The translations under genes and the position numbers were made by a program. Source: Siphonodentalium dalli (Eukaryota; Mollusca; Scaphopoda; Gadilida; Siphonodentaliidae). Taken from it: DNA of 64,000 nucleotides. The stretch covers positions 114,130,004 through 114,194,003 of the forward strand of contig CP136064.1 of the NCBI GenBank assembly GCA_032622095.1, written 5' to 3'. The notes under the pieces were generated by a model that saw nothing but the letters and a program-made list of their open reading frames with translations, did no database searches and had not been told where the DNA came from. Shown here piece after piece: positions 44,401 through 56,400 of the stretch; position 1 is the stretch's first letter, and the number at the start of each line of letters is the position of its first letter.

Positions 44401-47400
44401 CTATGCTGGGTTTGTCCTCTCTTCCTTAAACATGCCATAAGCAGGACCACTTAGGTGGGGGGAGTTCCTCTATATCTTGGCTCTTCAAATTAAAATAAAA
44501 CAACATTATAAAAGGGATGTCTATCCTTTACTAGGAGGATGTTAATTTCATTCGTTTCCTTCCTAGGGGAGCCACGTTTAGAGCGGGTCTTCCCCTAGTT
44601 TGTTGCATGCTTCACACTAACCAACCTATCACACACCTAGGTCGTTCTGCTGCATGTTTGGGGGGGACAGAGGCTCAGACCTGAATATTCCGTATGGTGA
44701 CCGTGAAAATTTACCTGTGTTCATCATCTGACTACATTGTACATCATTTGAACTGATTTCGGTTGTAGAAGGCGCACCTTCATTTCTTAGAATCGGATCG
44801 CGGTGGGTATTCCGCTGGGAACGCGGACTGCTCTCAGGTGCCTAGTGGTCGTGATGGCCTAATAATAGTAATGTGTGTGGATTTAGGCTGAACATAATAC
44901 TTGTGATTGCACATTTTGCTGTCTGTCTCCATTCCAAAGGATGGTGCTCGTTGGGAAATTTCTCCAAAATTAATACTCGTACCGACACTATTGTTTGGCA
45001 CCTGAGAGTAGCGGTTTGCTTTCTCATTGGATGCTCTGGTCACCTGCGGTGTTCGGCCATGCGCTCCTGATGCTCATGGCTGTTAGTCATGTTCTCTGAG
45101 GGGCTATATCTATATCTTTAATGATACATTGGATTGTGCCAGGGATCTCTGCTCTGGCTCCGACCATTGGATTGTTGGGCGCAGCTTTAGTAGGGTCTTC
45201 TGACATGATCTCATGATGACTTATATATCACCATGATATATCTATTATATCATTTTATATATCTATATATGCGAAAGATTTGTGTCACCGGGTTTCTGCA
45301 ATGATATCTTGTGATACATAGGTACCTCAAAGACATGAGACATGTTCTCTGTGGGGTTGTATATCTATAATTAGTGATACGTTGGATCATGACAGAGAGC
45401 TGTGATCTGGCTCCAACCATTAGATTGATGGGCGCAGCTTTGGAAGGGCCTTCTGACATGGTCTCATGAGGAAAACTTAATATATATATCCCCCGGATAT
45501 ATATATTATATCATTTTATATATATATATACGCAATGTGTATATTGTGATACATAGGTACCTCAGAGACATGTGAACGTGTGATAACTGTTCTAAGGGCA
45601 GGACCAGTTCACGGTCCCCCGATTACGCATCCGCGGTCAATCAGTCTGTGGGGAAACGTCTGGTGGAGTAGCCGGGGTACTTGGGACCTCCAGGACATTT
45701 GTCCCCCACCAAACACCAGCGGTTCTGGGCACTAAAGCTGCCAAATCGCGTGCGCACGTATCGACACCGGCTGGATGGCCTTCGGCAGCTTAAGCGTAGG
45801 GCAGGGGCCGTACCCATGAGGTAAAGCGCCGCGTCCCCCTGGTCACGCTCGTCTTAACGACACAGCCTTGCCTGCCACTCCTCCGTGAAGGGATCGGAGA
45901 AAAATGACCTCTCCCCACCCTCCAGCTTGGCCAGGATATTAGCTTTGGCATGACCACCTGCAGCATGCGATGGTGGGGGCTCCCTCTGATCTGATGGCTT
46001 GACTCGCTTATAGTTGTCTAACCCATTTGGGCTAATGGGCTCTCCATTTGATCCCTGTGCCACAGATTGGGCATCAGGTTATCTGCCATTTGCATTGGTG
46101 AACAGCAGTTAGTTAACTCTTAATGTTGGTTGTCTTGCCATCTTTGGAGTGGGCCTCCTCCAGTGCAGGTCGTTATGTCGCTAAGGCGGAGAGGGAGTTA
46201 GTCTCCTCGCATCTCAAATCGGCTGGATTCTTAGAACTGACGGATGAAGATGAATTGAATTGAATGGCACCACCTGGGATGTTGCTTCCAAAAACAAGGG
46301 GGGGGAGGTACATGTTTGAGCAATATAGCACTCTAATTATATGAGTTATTTCACGTAACTAATCATAACAGATTCATTAAAGAGTTCATATTTAGGTACA
46401 ATCTGTTTTAGAAGAGTGCATTCCCTCCAAAAAATTTGGCTATTAACTTTATTGCTCGTGCCTCCTCCTGGGCTTGCATTCTAATCCATATAGTTCAGTG
46501 TGAACGGCTTCCTTTAGCGGAAATATGATATTTAAAAAAATATAATGTATATTTCCTTAAAGAAAGCCTGAACACTGAACTATCATAGGGCCCTCCCATG
46601 GCGGTGCCATTCCCAACCCCGCAACTCGCCAATCTCCTGAGATTCAATCGGTTATATTGGGACTGCGCATGCGTGACTGATTCCGAGCAAGCCACTGAAG
46701 ACCGTGAGGGATCGTAGGCGACCACAAAAAGTTAACCCCTTTTCTACTATGGTTTACAAACGCAGGACATATATCCATATAGTTCAGTGTTCAGGCTTTC
46801 TTTAAGGAAATATATATTATATTTTTTAAAATATCATTTTTGTTTACGATAGATTGCTATTGATTTTAGGTACATATGTGTCTCAAACAGATCATCAGCG
46901 AGGGGAATGAGGCTGTTCCACGGAAGCTGAGCCGTAGTTACGGAAACCCTGATGAAACTAATTTCCAAGACACAATTCAATTATTATTAATACCAAAAAC
47001 AAACAAAGATATTGCACATATTTTACATAAAAGTGTTTAAAAAGATAGATTTTCAACCATAAATGAATTAATTTATCTATATAAAAGCCAAGTCTGTGTG
47101 TCTGTCTGTAACTCTGTCACGATTTCGGCATGTTTAAAAATATATGACCCTCAGGTCCGATTTGACCATGGTCGGTTGCACGTCTTAGAATATGACACGC
47201 AAAATTGCAGGCTGTTCGTTTAAAGAGGGCCTGAGTTATAGCATGCTTTCTAAGGGTAATAAAAGCAATATTTTACCTGTAATCATAGCGCAGTGTACTA
47301 CGATAAATTTACAGTTATGCCACTTGGATTGGGTGGACACAAGTAATTGCCTGTATCGATAGCGATGCCTTCATTGAAATCCGTCATATTTGACGAGCAA

Positions 47401-50400
47401 CCCCCCTAGTGTTCTAATAATATTCACATTGTCTGTCCCTATTCATGGAAAATAATTGGAGAAGCTCCAGTTAAGTGGTGTCTCTCACTCAATATTATTA
47501 TCTCACTCTTTCATGACTGGAGCTTCCTGAAATTTTGTGAAAACCCTGTGCAAATGCATTCTCTTATAGATGCAAGTCTCCCATAGGGAGCCTCGCATAT
47601 AAAGTTAAGAGAATATTTTGGCCTAAAAATAATTACCTCTTGTCCTAATTTCCTTCCAGAATTTAAGTTTTGAATATGGTTTCCATCAGATAAAAACAAA
47701 CACAGAAGTACTGGGATTGTCAGACTGCATATTGCAGGTGATGTGTCAGAATTTCACCCTTTCATGACTGGAGCCGCGCTGTTACAGCATTGAACATTCT
47801 GTGCCAGTGCATTCTCTTATATATGAAAGTCTCCCATAGGGAGCCTTGCATATATAAGAGAATGCACTGGCTTACAAGGTCATGGTAAATATTGTTAGGC
47901 CAATGTATGAATTCTCTTATATATGTGAGGCTCCCCATGGGAGACTTGCATATATAAGAGAATTAATAGGCACAGGGTTTTCGCAAAATTTCAGGAAGCT
48001 CCAGTCATGAAAGGGTTAAGTTTTGCATTGTCTGCCATCAGACTAGAACATAAAAATTCTTGGAAGCTTTCAGACTACCTATTGCAGATTGTGTGTCAGA
48101 TCAGATATTCAGGAAATCAGTGGGGTGTTCTCATTGTGATTGCCGTATGACTAAATACAACAATAACAAGCTCTGCATTCCTTTTCTCGTCAATTTAGGT
48201 CTCCAATCTCAGCAACAGTGGCAAAATTAATGCAAATTATAATATAAATACCATCTTTTCAGCAAGATATCGAGCACTACAGTATAACATATTCACTGTG
48301 TGTATGCAATGAAAGTCCCTTGGCTGGAATAATTTTTAGTCGAGTTTTTTTCCAAATCTCGACTTATAGTTTGATGAGGGACGGTGGGCGGGCGGGGCGG
48401 CGTGTTTTGCTTATAACTCAACCGTTAATTTGGTGTGTGAGTACATATCCATGCACGTAAGCTGCAGACAAAAAATCGGGTTCGTCCGCACATTTATTAC
48501 TGAGTTATGGCCCTTTGCCATTTTTCACTGATTTTAGGCTCGTTAGCGCAACAACTTCAACAAACGTTATCTGATTCACTTGAAATTTGGGATATAGGTG
48601 TCTCCCAAGAATATCTCGGACGAGTTCGAAAACCGGCCTGGTCCGATAAAATTTGATAGAGTTATGGCCCTTAATTAGTCATTTTTTCACAAATTTTCAG
48701 CTCGTTAGCGCGATAACTTCAACAAACGTTATCCGATTTAATTGAAATTTGGTATATAGGTGTCTCCCAAGAATATCTCGGTCGAGTTCGAAAACCGGCC
48801 AGGTCCGATAAAATTTGATAGAGTTATGGCCCTTAATTAGTCATTTTGTTTACAAATTTTCAGCTCGTTAGCGCGATAATTTAACAAACATCATCCTATT
48901 TGATTGAAATTTTATATATAGGTGTCTCCCAAGAATACCTCGGACGAGTTAGAAAACCGGCCCGGTCCGATAAAATTTGATAGAGTTATGGTCCTTAAGT
49001 AGTCATTTTGTACGAATTTTGAGCTCGTTAGCGCGATAACTTCAACAAACGTCATCCGATTCAACTAAAATTTGGTATATAAGTGTCTTCCAATAATATC
49101 CTGGACGAGTTCGAAAACCAGCCCTGTCCGATAAAATTTGATAGAGTTATGGTCCTTAAGTAGTCATTTTGTACGAATTTTGAGCTCGTTAGCGCGATAA
49201 CTTCAACAAACGTCATCCGATTCAACTAAAATTTGGTATATAAGTGTCTTCCAATAATATCCTGGACGAGTTCGAAAACCAGCCCTGTCCGCTAAAATTT
49301 GATAGAGTTATGGTCCTTAAGTAGTCATTTTGTACGAATTTTGAGCTCGTTAGCGCGATAACTTCAACAAACGTCATCCGATTCAACTAAAATTTGGTAT
49401 ATACATACTTGCCAAGAATATTTCGGACGAGTTCGAAAACCAGCCTGGCCCGATAAAATTTGATAGAGTCATGGTCCTTAAGTAGTCATTTTTCGTGAAT
49501 TTTTAGCACGTTAGCGCGATAACTTCAACAAACGTCATCCGATTCTCTAAAATTTGGTATATAGGTGTCTTCCAATAATATCCTGGACGAGTTCGAAAAC
49601 CAGCCTGGCCCGATAAAATTTGATAGAGTTATGGCCCTTAATTAGTCATTTTTCGTGAATTTTTAGCTCGTTAGCGCGATAACTTCAACAAACGTCCTCC
49701 GATTTGATCAAATTTATAATATAGATACTTGTTAAGAATATTTCCGACAAAGTGCGAAAACCGGGTTTCTCCGAACTTTTTCCCCTGAGTTATGCCCCTT
49801 AGTTTGTGAATTCTTCGCGATTTTGAGGCCGTTAGCGCGATAACTTGAACAAATATTAACCGATTTTACCTATTAATTAGTCTACCGATACTGATGCACA
49901 CCAATTGGCGGTAGCCACCGGCGGTAAGCCACCGAAAACGAGACACAGCATCTCTGGGCCACCTCTTGTGTTTTATTCTTATAACAAAAAGCCTTACATA
50001 CCAAAGGCTTGTTCAATCGGTTAACATTCCCACTCACAGCATATTCTTTTAACTGAATGTCTATACTCAGGTCTGAGAATATGGTGCCAGACATTTGCAG
50101 AATGAAGTACCCAGAGGGTGAATTTAGTGACGCTACCCCACACAGCGGGCTGCAACTAAATTTACCCTCCTGCTTAGGCATCATCTTCTCGGGAAAGTAT
50201 CTTATAAAATAAAAAAAAAAATTAGTTTCTTTTTCTGTTTCTTTTTTAGTTTCTCTATATTCCCAAATTGGCAGACAACACATTGTATAATCAAGGTGCC
50301 CGATGGGTGCACATCACAATATTCACCATCAGTGAACTTAAATCTGAGTCTACATCTCCTATAGCAAATGAGGCCTAATTAGAATGAGTTCACCAGAGGG

Positions 50401-53400
50401 TGAATTTAGTGATGCTAGCCTGCTGTGCGGGGGTAGCGTCACTAACTTCACCCTCTGGGGACCTCATTCTGCAAATATCCGGCACCATATTCCCAGACCT
50501 GGCTATTATATGCTGTATTCATCTTATTGTTGGCACATATTTCAGACATCATCTCAACACGAGCTTTTTAGAGGAGGCACAATTTACTACAATCCTCAGC
50601 TTCAGATGCCGCCGCCTGGCCCACCACCTGCTGGACCTCCTGGACCTCCTGTCAAAGGGGGAACAACCTACTACCCACCGGAATTGCAAGAAAAGACAGT
50701 GAAGCAAAGGGCAACTAATAAACGGCCCAAAACTGCTATACCTATTGTCAATCCTAGGGTAAGAAAATGAACTTACAACAGAACCATTCAACGGTAGACC
50801 TATTATGTTTTTACGCTTTTGGTGCTAATCATGATAACTGCCAACGTTTAGTGGCTCAAATATTAATACAATTATTAATTTACATGATTTATGATGACCA
50901 GAAAATTTTTCATCCATTTATGACTTTTTTTGTCACAAAGTTTCAGACAAACACATGGAAATAAAAAAGAGACAGGTGAGAAAAAAGTGCTAAGATTATC
51001 CAAATATAATTTATCTTGTAGTGACAATTTGCTGACATTATTTGCTCCCTTAAAGATGCATAATCAGAATTAGTGCTCGCAAATTACTATTTCCTTGGCT
51101 TCGGGGGTCAATAATATTTTATTCAAGTCGAGGAACCCACCCATCAAATTTTTTTCAGAGTGATCAGATATCAATTTTTGAAATCTTTTATTTTTTACTA
51201 CAGTTAAACTTCGTTAAGTCGTATTCGCAAGGGACCATTTGATTACTTGTCCATGTGTTCGACTTAACCATTTCGACCATTTGGTGACCCAAAATTCCAA
51301 CTAGTCGAATCCGAATATAATTGTTTTCAACCTTGTGCACGCTATATACTCGGCACTAGATCAATAGTCAGCGACTATGCTGATCATATACAACAGACGG
51401 AATGATATTTGTTCTGATTATTTTTGAATAATGTAATAAAACACAGAATATGACAGCAAAAATCAACAAATTTGCCGTAGAGATAACAAAAGTACATTTC
51501 ATTTGACCCGGAAGTGGTTACCTTGAATAGTATTTACAAAAATTAGGATTCAGGACTGGAAATGACTGGTGATCAAGGACAGTGGTTTCTTCATATATTT
51601 AGTCGTTGAATCTTTCTTTAGTTTATCGCTGATTTCCAGTATTTTCATTAGGTCGTCGGCCGTGTTTGCTTGCGTCATCATACAAGGTCACAGCCATGCA
51701 TTTGCGTCCTCTTTCATTCCTTTGCTACCAATCGCTACAAAAAGCCATTCTTCGATGCTTTTAACATCAGCGTTTTCTTTCCGTCATCAGATGGATGGCG
51801 CATTTCTTCGTTTGGAACATCGTTTTCGTTTTGGGAAGACATGACTTAATGAAATTATTCTCTATATCAAGCGGTTTAAATATGATTTTTCATTTCATCT
51901 GTCAACAGTACTATACTAATCCTCACATAGTGGAAATTGACCCACGCACCTCGTTAATATGCTAAATAAATAATGCATTAGGACAAACAAAGACTCTAAG
52001 AAACTTCACAGCTTTTTATGCAATTGAATGGAAGCACACTGAGTTAAATTCATATGGCGATGCACCGCCGACGGCACTTCGACTTAACCATAGTAATTAG
52101 TGTTATAAGCTGGCTGATGGGACCAAATTTCATTTCGCCTTAAGCGGGAATTTCGACTTATCCACCTTCGACTTAACTGTGATTATTCTATTGGCTTTGC
52201 ACACAAGCTCACCCGGGACCAGGCAATGGCTTCGACTTAAGTGGGGTATTCGAGTTACCGACATTCGACTTAACGAAGTTTGACTGTACGGATAATTTTA
52301 GTGGTCCAGTAAAAGGTCGACGAGAAGACGGTCTTGGACCAAATTGCGGACGAAGATGGATAACTCTAAAATCAAGTGGCTTTCTTGTGTCAGATATTTG
52401 ACAAACCGCCAAAATTTTGTTGAACAAAATGTTGATAAATAACACGTTTTGGGAAATTTTATACTGCAGTGACTGTAGTTAGCATTATTTTTGGGCAATT
52501 AATCGATTCTGATAACTGGAGCGGCATTTAAATTTTTTTTTTTTATTGGAATCTGATGATATGGGGATCATCGAATCGGATTGAGTACCTTAACCCTCCC
52601 CACACTGGGCCCCAAAATCACATAATTACTACAGCAAGTAAGAAAAGAGGGTATTGATTGACCATTAACCCTTCCTATACTAAATACTCATTGATGAGTA
52701 GTTCCCTTAGGAAATGTTTAGATAATAATTAACCCTTTCAGTGCCAAGTCCGATTTTTGTATCAACCCATATTTCCTTGATCATTTTTCAAATTTATTGA
52801 TTATAATAATATGATACATTGATGGAAAGAGCTCTAAGAGTTGATACAAAAATCGGACTTGGCACTGAAAGGGTTAATAATGTTGATTGTTGAACTCATT
52901 ATCTAAATGTCCCAACCATTGAATATGAATCCTTCTGCAATTGTATTATTTATTCGTATGTCAGTCGTCTGCTCATTTTTTCTGGAAATTATTCTGTAAC
53001 CATTTCTTTACTAATTACTAGTGCTGGGACGGTTGGGGTTTTTTCCTAACCGGTTAACCATGGGCATTAACCGAACCCTAACCGGTTAACCGCGACCAGC
53101 ATTACCCTAAGTATGAGGTTGAATACACTGGTCACTATATCGGCAAAACAAGTGTTCATTACGCATCCCGGAAACGTTGATATACATGCAGCGACGAAAT
53201 ATAGTTCATCCCTCGTGTGTTATATTCCGGGCACGATTAGCCCAAACAAGGTACTGTTGTTTAGTAATGTTTACTGATGTTTGGGTATAGGCAGGTATGT
53301 ATTAATCACAGTGGATACACGATGTTACTTCAATTATTTAATAAACAAATTCATACAAAATTAAATCATCGTGATTCATTTTGCAAGCCCCAGCCAGTGT

Positions 53401-56400
53401 TTAGGAAATAAAGTTATCGAATACATCACTAGATATACCCCGAGTTCCCACTCCCAGTAGGAGGCCCCCACCCCCATGGAATACGGAATACCACTTAACA
53501 CAGATGGTGGAATACGGAATACCAGTTAACAGCCATATGGAATATATAAAAATATATGAAAATTCCATTTTTTGGAAGGTCGGCGTACGAATAGCTGTAT
53601 TTTTGGAATACCGAATCCCTCCTAACAGAGGGACGGAATACGGTGTACCGCATAACAGGGAATGGAATACGGCATACGAAAAGAGGGGGTGGGGGCCTCC
53701 AGTAGACCTATGTGTTTTTTTCTGGATGTGCGACTACATATTGGATGTTGAACCAGAATAAACGAATCGCGTTCGGCAGGCCTTGTATATATACCGCCCA
53801 TTTCTTCTTCTTTTTTTCCCCGTCATCTTCAATTAAGACTATATGTCCCCAAATGTTCGATTTTCTTTTTTTTAGGTCTTCTGTCATCGCTTTGAGGTGA
53901 ACTAATGGTATTAACTTATGACAGGGGCAGTTTCGAGAAACCAGACATACTATTGATGACGTAGTAATATAATAGTTTAGACTTGATTGCTTTGATGTAT
54001 GCCGCGGTGCGCGTGCAGCCGGAACGCCATGTATTGCCGCCAAAGGAAATTGGCATTGAATGTTTAACAAGTGATTCACAGACTGACACAGAGTGTAGTT
54101 GTTGGTTTCATGTCTAGAAAAGCTGCCAGTGATCAAACAAGCATGTGTTGTGGGGTATATGAATACAAAATCAACTGTCCAAATCAATATAATTCTTATT
54201 ACTTACTCTCATTACTTAAACTTCCATTACTTAAACTTCCGTAAATGATTTCGGCAACATTTACACGGAGTACTACGTTGATAGTACGATCGTTATCAAT
54301 ATTACGGTTATCCGGTTGTGGCCTCCTCCAACCGGTTGACACGCGTAACCGAACCGTAACCGGTTATCCGGACAACCGTCCCAGCACTACTAATTACTCA
54401 TCAAATGGCGAGTAGTTCCCCTAGGAATTGTTCAGATAATAAGGTTGTTTGTTGAACTTATTATCTGAACATTTCCCACCAATGAATATGAATTCTTCTG
54501 CGCTTTTTTGTTTATCTTTTCATACATCTGTTGCCTACTCATTTCCCTCAACACCCCTCCAAATGAATAATAGATTATTCCAATGTTAACTTTTATAACT
54601 GGGTCGGAGAATCCATTTAGTATAGAAAGGGTTAATACCTCAGAATCAATAAAGAAAATTCATGGAAGATATACACTAACTTTAAAGGTGACATGCAATG
54701 GTTTTTAAAGTGGTCTATGCCCCCCCCCCATATCCATGTGCCATGAGCAGCCCTGATCTCAACTAGTGGAAACGAGAAGTCTCTAGACTGTCGGGAAGCC
54801 GAGAAATCGCCATAAAGCCAACCCCCCAAAAGTTTGCACAAGACAAAACGTCATGACTTATCTCTCCATGAATGGTGATGTCATGTATTGTTGTAATTGT
54901 AATGGCATCCAGAAATGAGCGCTTTCTGTTGCACAACACCATTAGTGTCTGTTTAGATGTCTTTGGGTTATTATATATAAGTTGTTTTAGACGTGCATAA
55001 CTACGTAACTTTTCAATGAAGTGATAATCCATCGTATATATAAAACAATATTTTTAAGGAATGCAATTTCACATGCGGCATATTCGAATTGATGACACAA
55101 TATAGCGGCGGAATTACAGAATTACTGCTTATTTTTACCTCTCCCAGCTGCTCCCAGTGGAAAAATCAGCAGCGACCGATAACTGCCTTAATGTTTTGTT
55201 TTGTCACCGGTAAAATTGATACGGTCGCCGGTAATCAGAGCTGTCATCAATTTGACCTACCAGAGTAGTAAGAGAGATTTGTGCATTGTTTACAGGATCG
55301 CAACCACATGTTTTACAGCATTATCAGAAACACGCATGGTGACAATGATCTGACCATTAAGCATGTGCATCCTGTAATTACTATATTGCCACATGTACAT
55401 GTACATTGCCTCTTTTAATTTGACGATGAATGATTGGCAGCTACTTGACAGCCAATAGACTCAAAAGATTGTCAATAACTTGAAACTCAATTTTACAAAT
55501 TAGGTTTTGTGTAGGAATATATAAAATATTATATAAATACCACTATTTTGTTTGTTGCAAAAAACAAAAACCGTTTTGGCTTGAACTTAATCGTTGTGTG
55601 GCCTCAATATAAGTACCAGTATATCTCAATCTTTGTACTGTGGGAGGTGGTTCCACTGAAAACACGATTCTACTGAGGAATGTATATAAGGGAACAAGCT
55701 TTCTCAATCAGTATGCCAACAACATTTTTATAATGCTCATTCCCGGGATACGTGACAATTGACCTTTGAAATTTCTCAAAGACAGAGAGCAGTAGTTTAG
55801 GGCACGTGCATGTTGACACAATGTTAATCAAAGACCTATGACATCGTGTTTTTCACTAAGTTGGTTGAGTTGGAGTTTGTCTTAAATAGGTTTTTTTTTA
55901 CCGCTGGAGTGAAACAATGTGTATTATTGAATTATATATGCACAAATTATCTATTATTTACCTGTTGTAGTCACTGACCCTATTATAGATTAAATTAGGC
56001 CTACTTCCAGATCCAAACTAGTAATTTATCAAAATTGATACAATTACATCACAAACCTATCAACATTATTCTCTTGAGGTACTCAATATAATTTTTTCGT
56101 TGAGTTAAGTATTACTGTATGATATTTCTGATAATAATAAACTGGGACATATAAGCCACGTGCAATGTGTTAACTTTGATTTTGGAGGAGATGTTATCAA
56201 ATTTTGTAAACAATTTTGTGACAGGCCTACTTTCTCTTGTCAAATACTCCTACCATTGGCTATGTATTCAGGTGAGATTATAACATACACTTTGCAAATT
56301 GTGAAAATAATAAATACATGTATCACTCAACTTCTCGTTTTGTAGAAAGTTGTTATGTGTTGAGACAGGGTTTCCGCGAGGGGAAAATTAATGAGTCCGT

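Larger units (their letters stand above)
41857..46526. mobile_element. Nested element with 43-bp perfect terminal inverted repeats
   Basis: 41858-41900 (ATATTTCCGCTAAAGGAAGC onward) is exactly inverse to 46484-46526. Inner left sequence (41900-42030, CCTGCGTTTGTAAACCATAG) is inverse to part of the MITE at 46527-46835. Carries a SINE, a tandem duplication and GC-richer segments, but no transposase that I recognise. Confidence 0.65.
40821..46951. mobile_element. DNA transposon of unassigned family, 7-bp TSD, with large nested insert
   Basis: Ends CAGGGTTTCCG / CGGAAACCCTG and a perfect 7-bp duplication ATGAAAC (40814-40820, 46952-46958). Sequence inside both ends matches the 1.2-kb element 56366-57587. 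About 5 kb (41857-46835) is extra and itself bounded by inverted repeats, hence nested. Confidence 0.8.
52675..54635. mobile_element. piggyBac-type MITE split by later insertions
   Basis: TTAA-CCCTTCCTATACTAAA at the left and TTTAGTATAGAAAGGG-TTAA at the right. It holds another TTAA MITE (52739-52877) and a hAT element (53019-54389). An inner segment (GAGTAGTTCCC...TTCAGATAATAA) appears on both sides of the hAT element, so the host was itself partly duplicated. Confidence 0.7.

Noticed and set aside
50384-50545. Upstream extension of exon 11 as coding
   Set aside because: Open frame runs through a palindromic repeat; a good acceptor at 50545 and the CASC3 match begin after it.
53708-54187. 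159-codon minus-strand open frame inside a hAT element
   Set aside because: No transposase motif (no BED finger or C-terminal dimerisation block) recognised; likely chance in a non-autonomous element.
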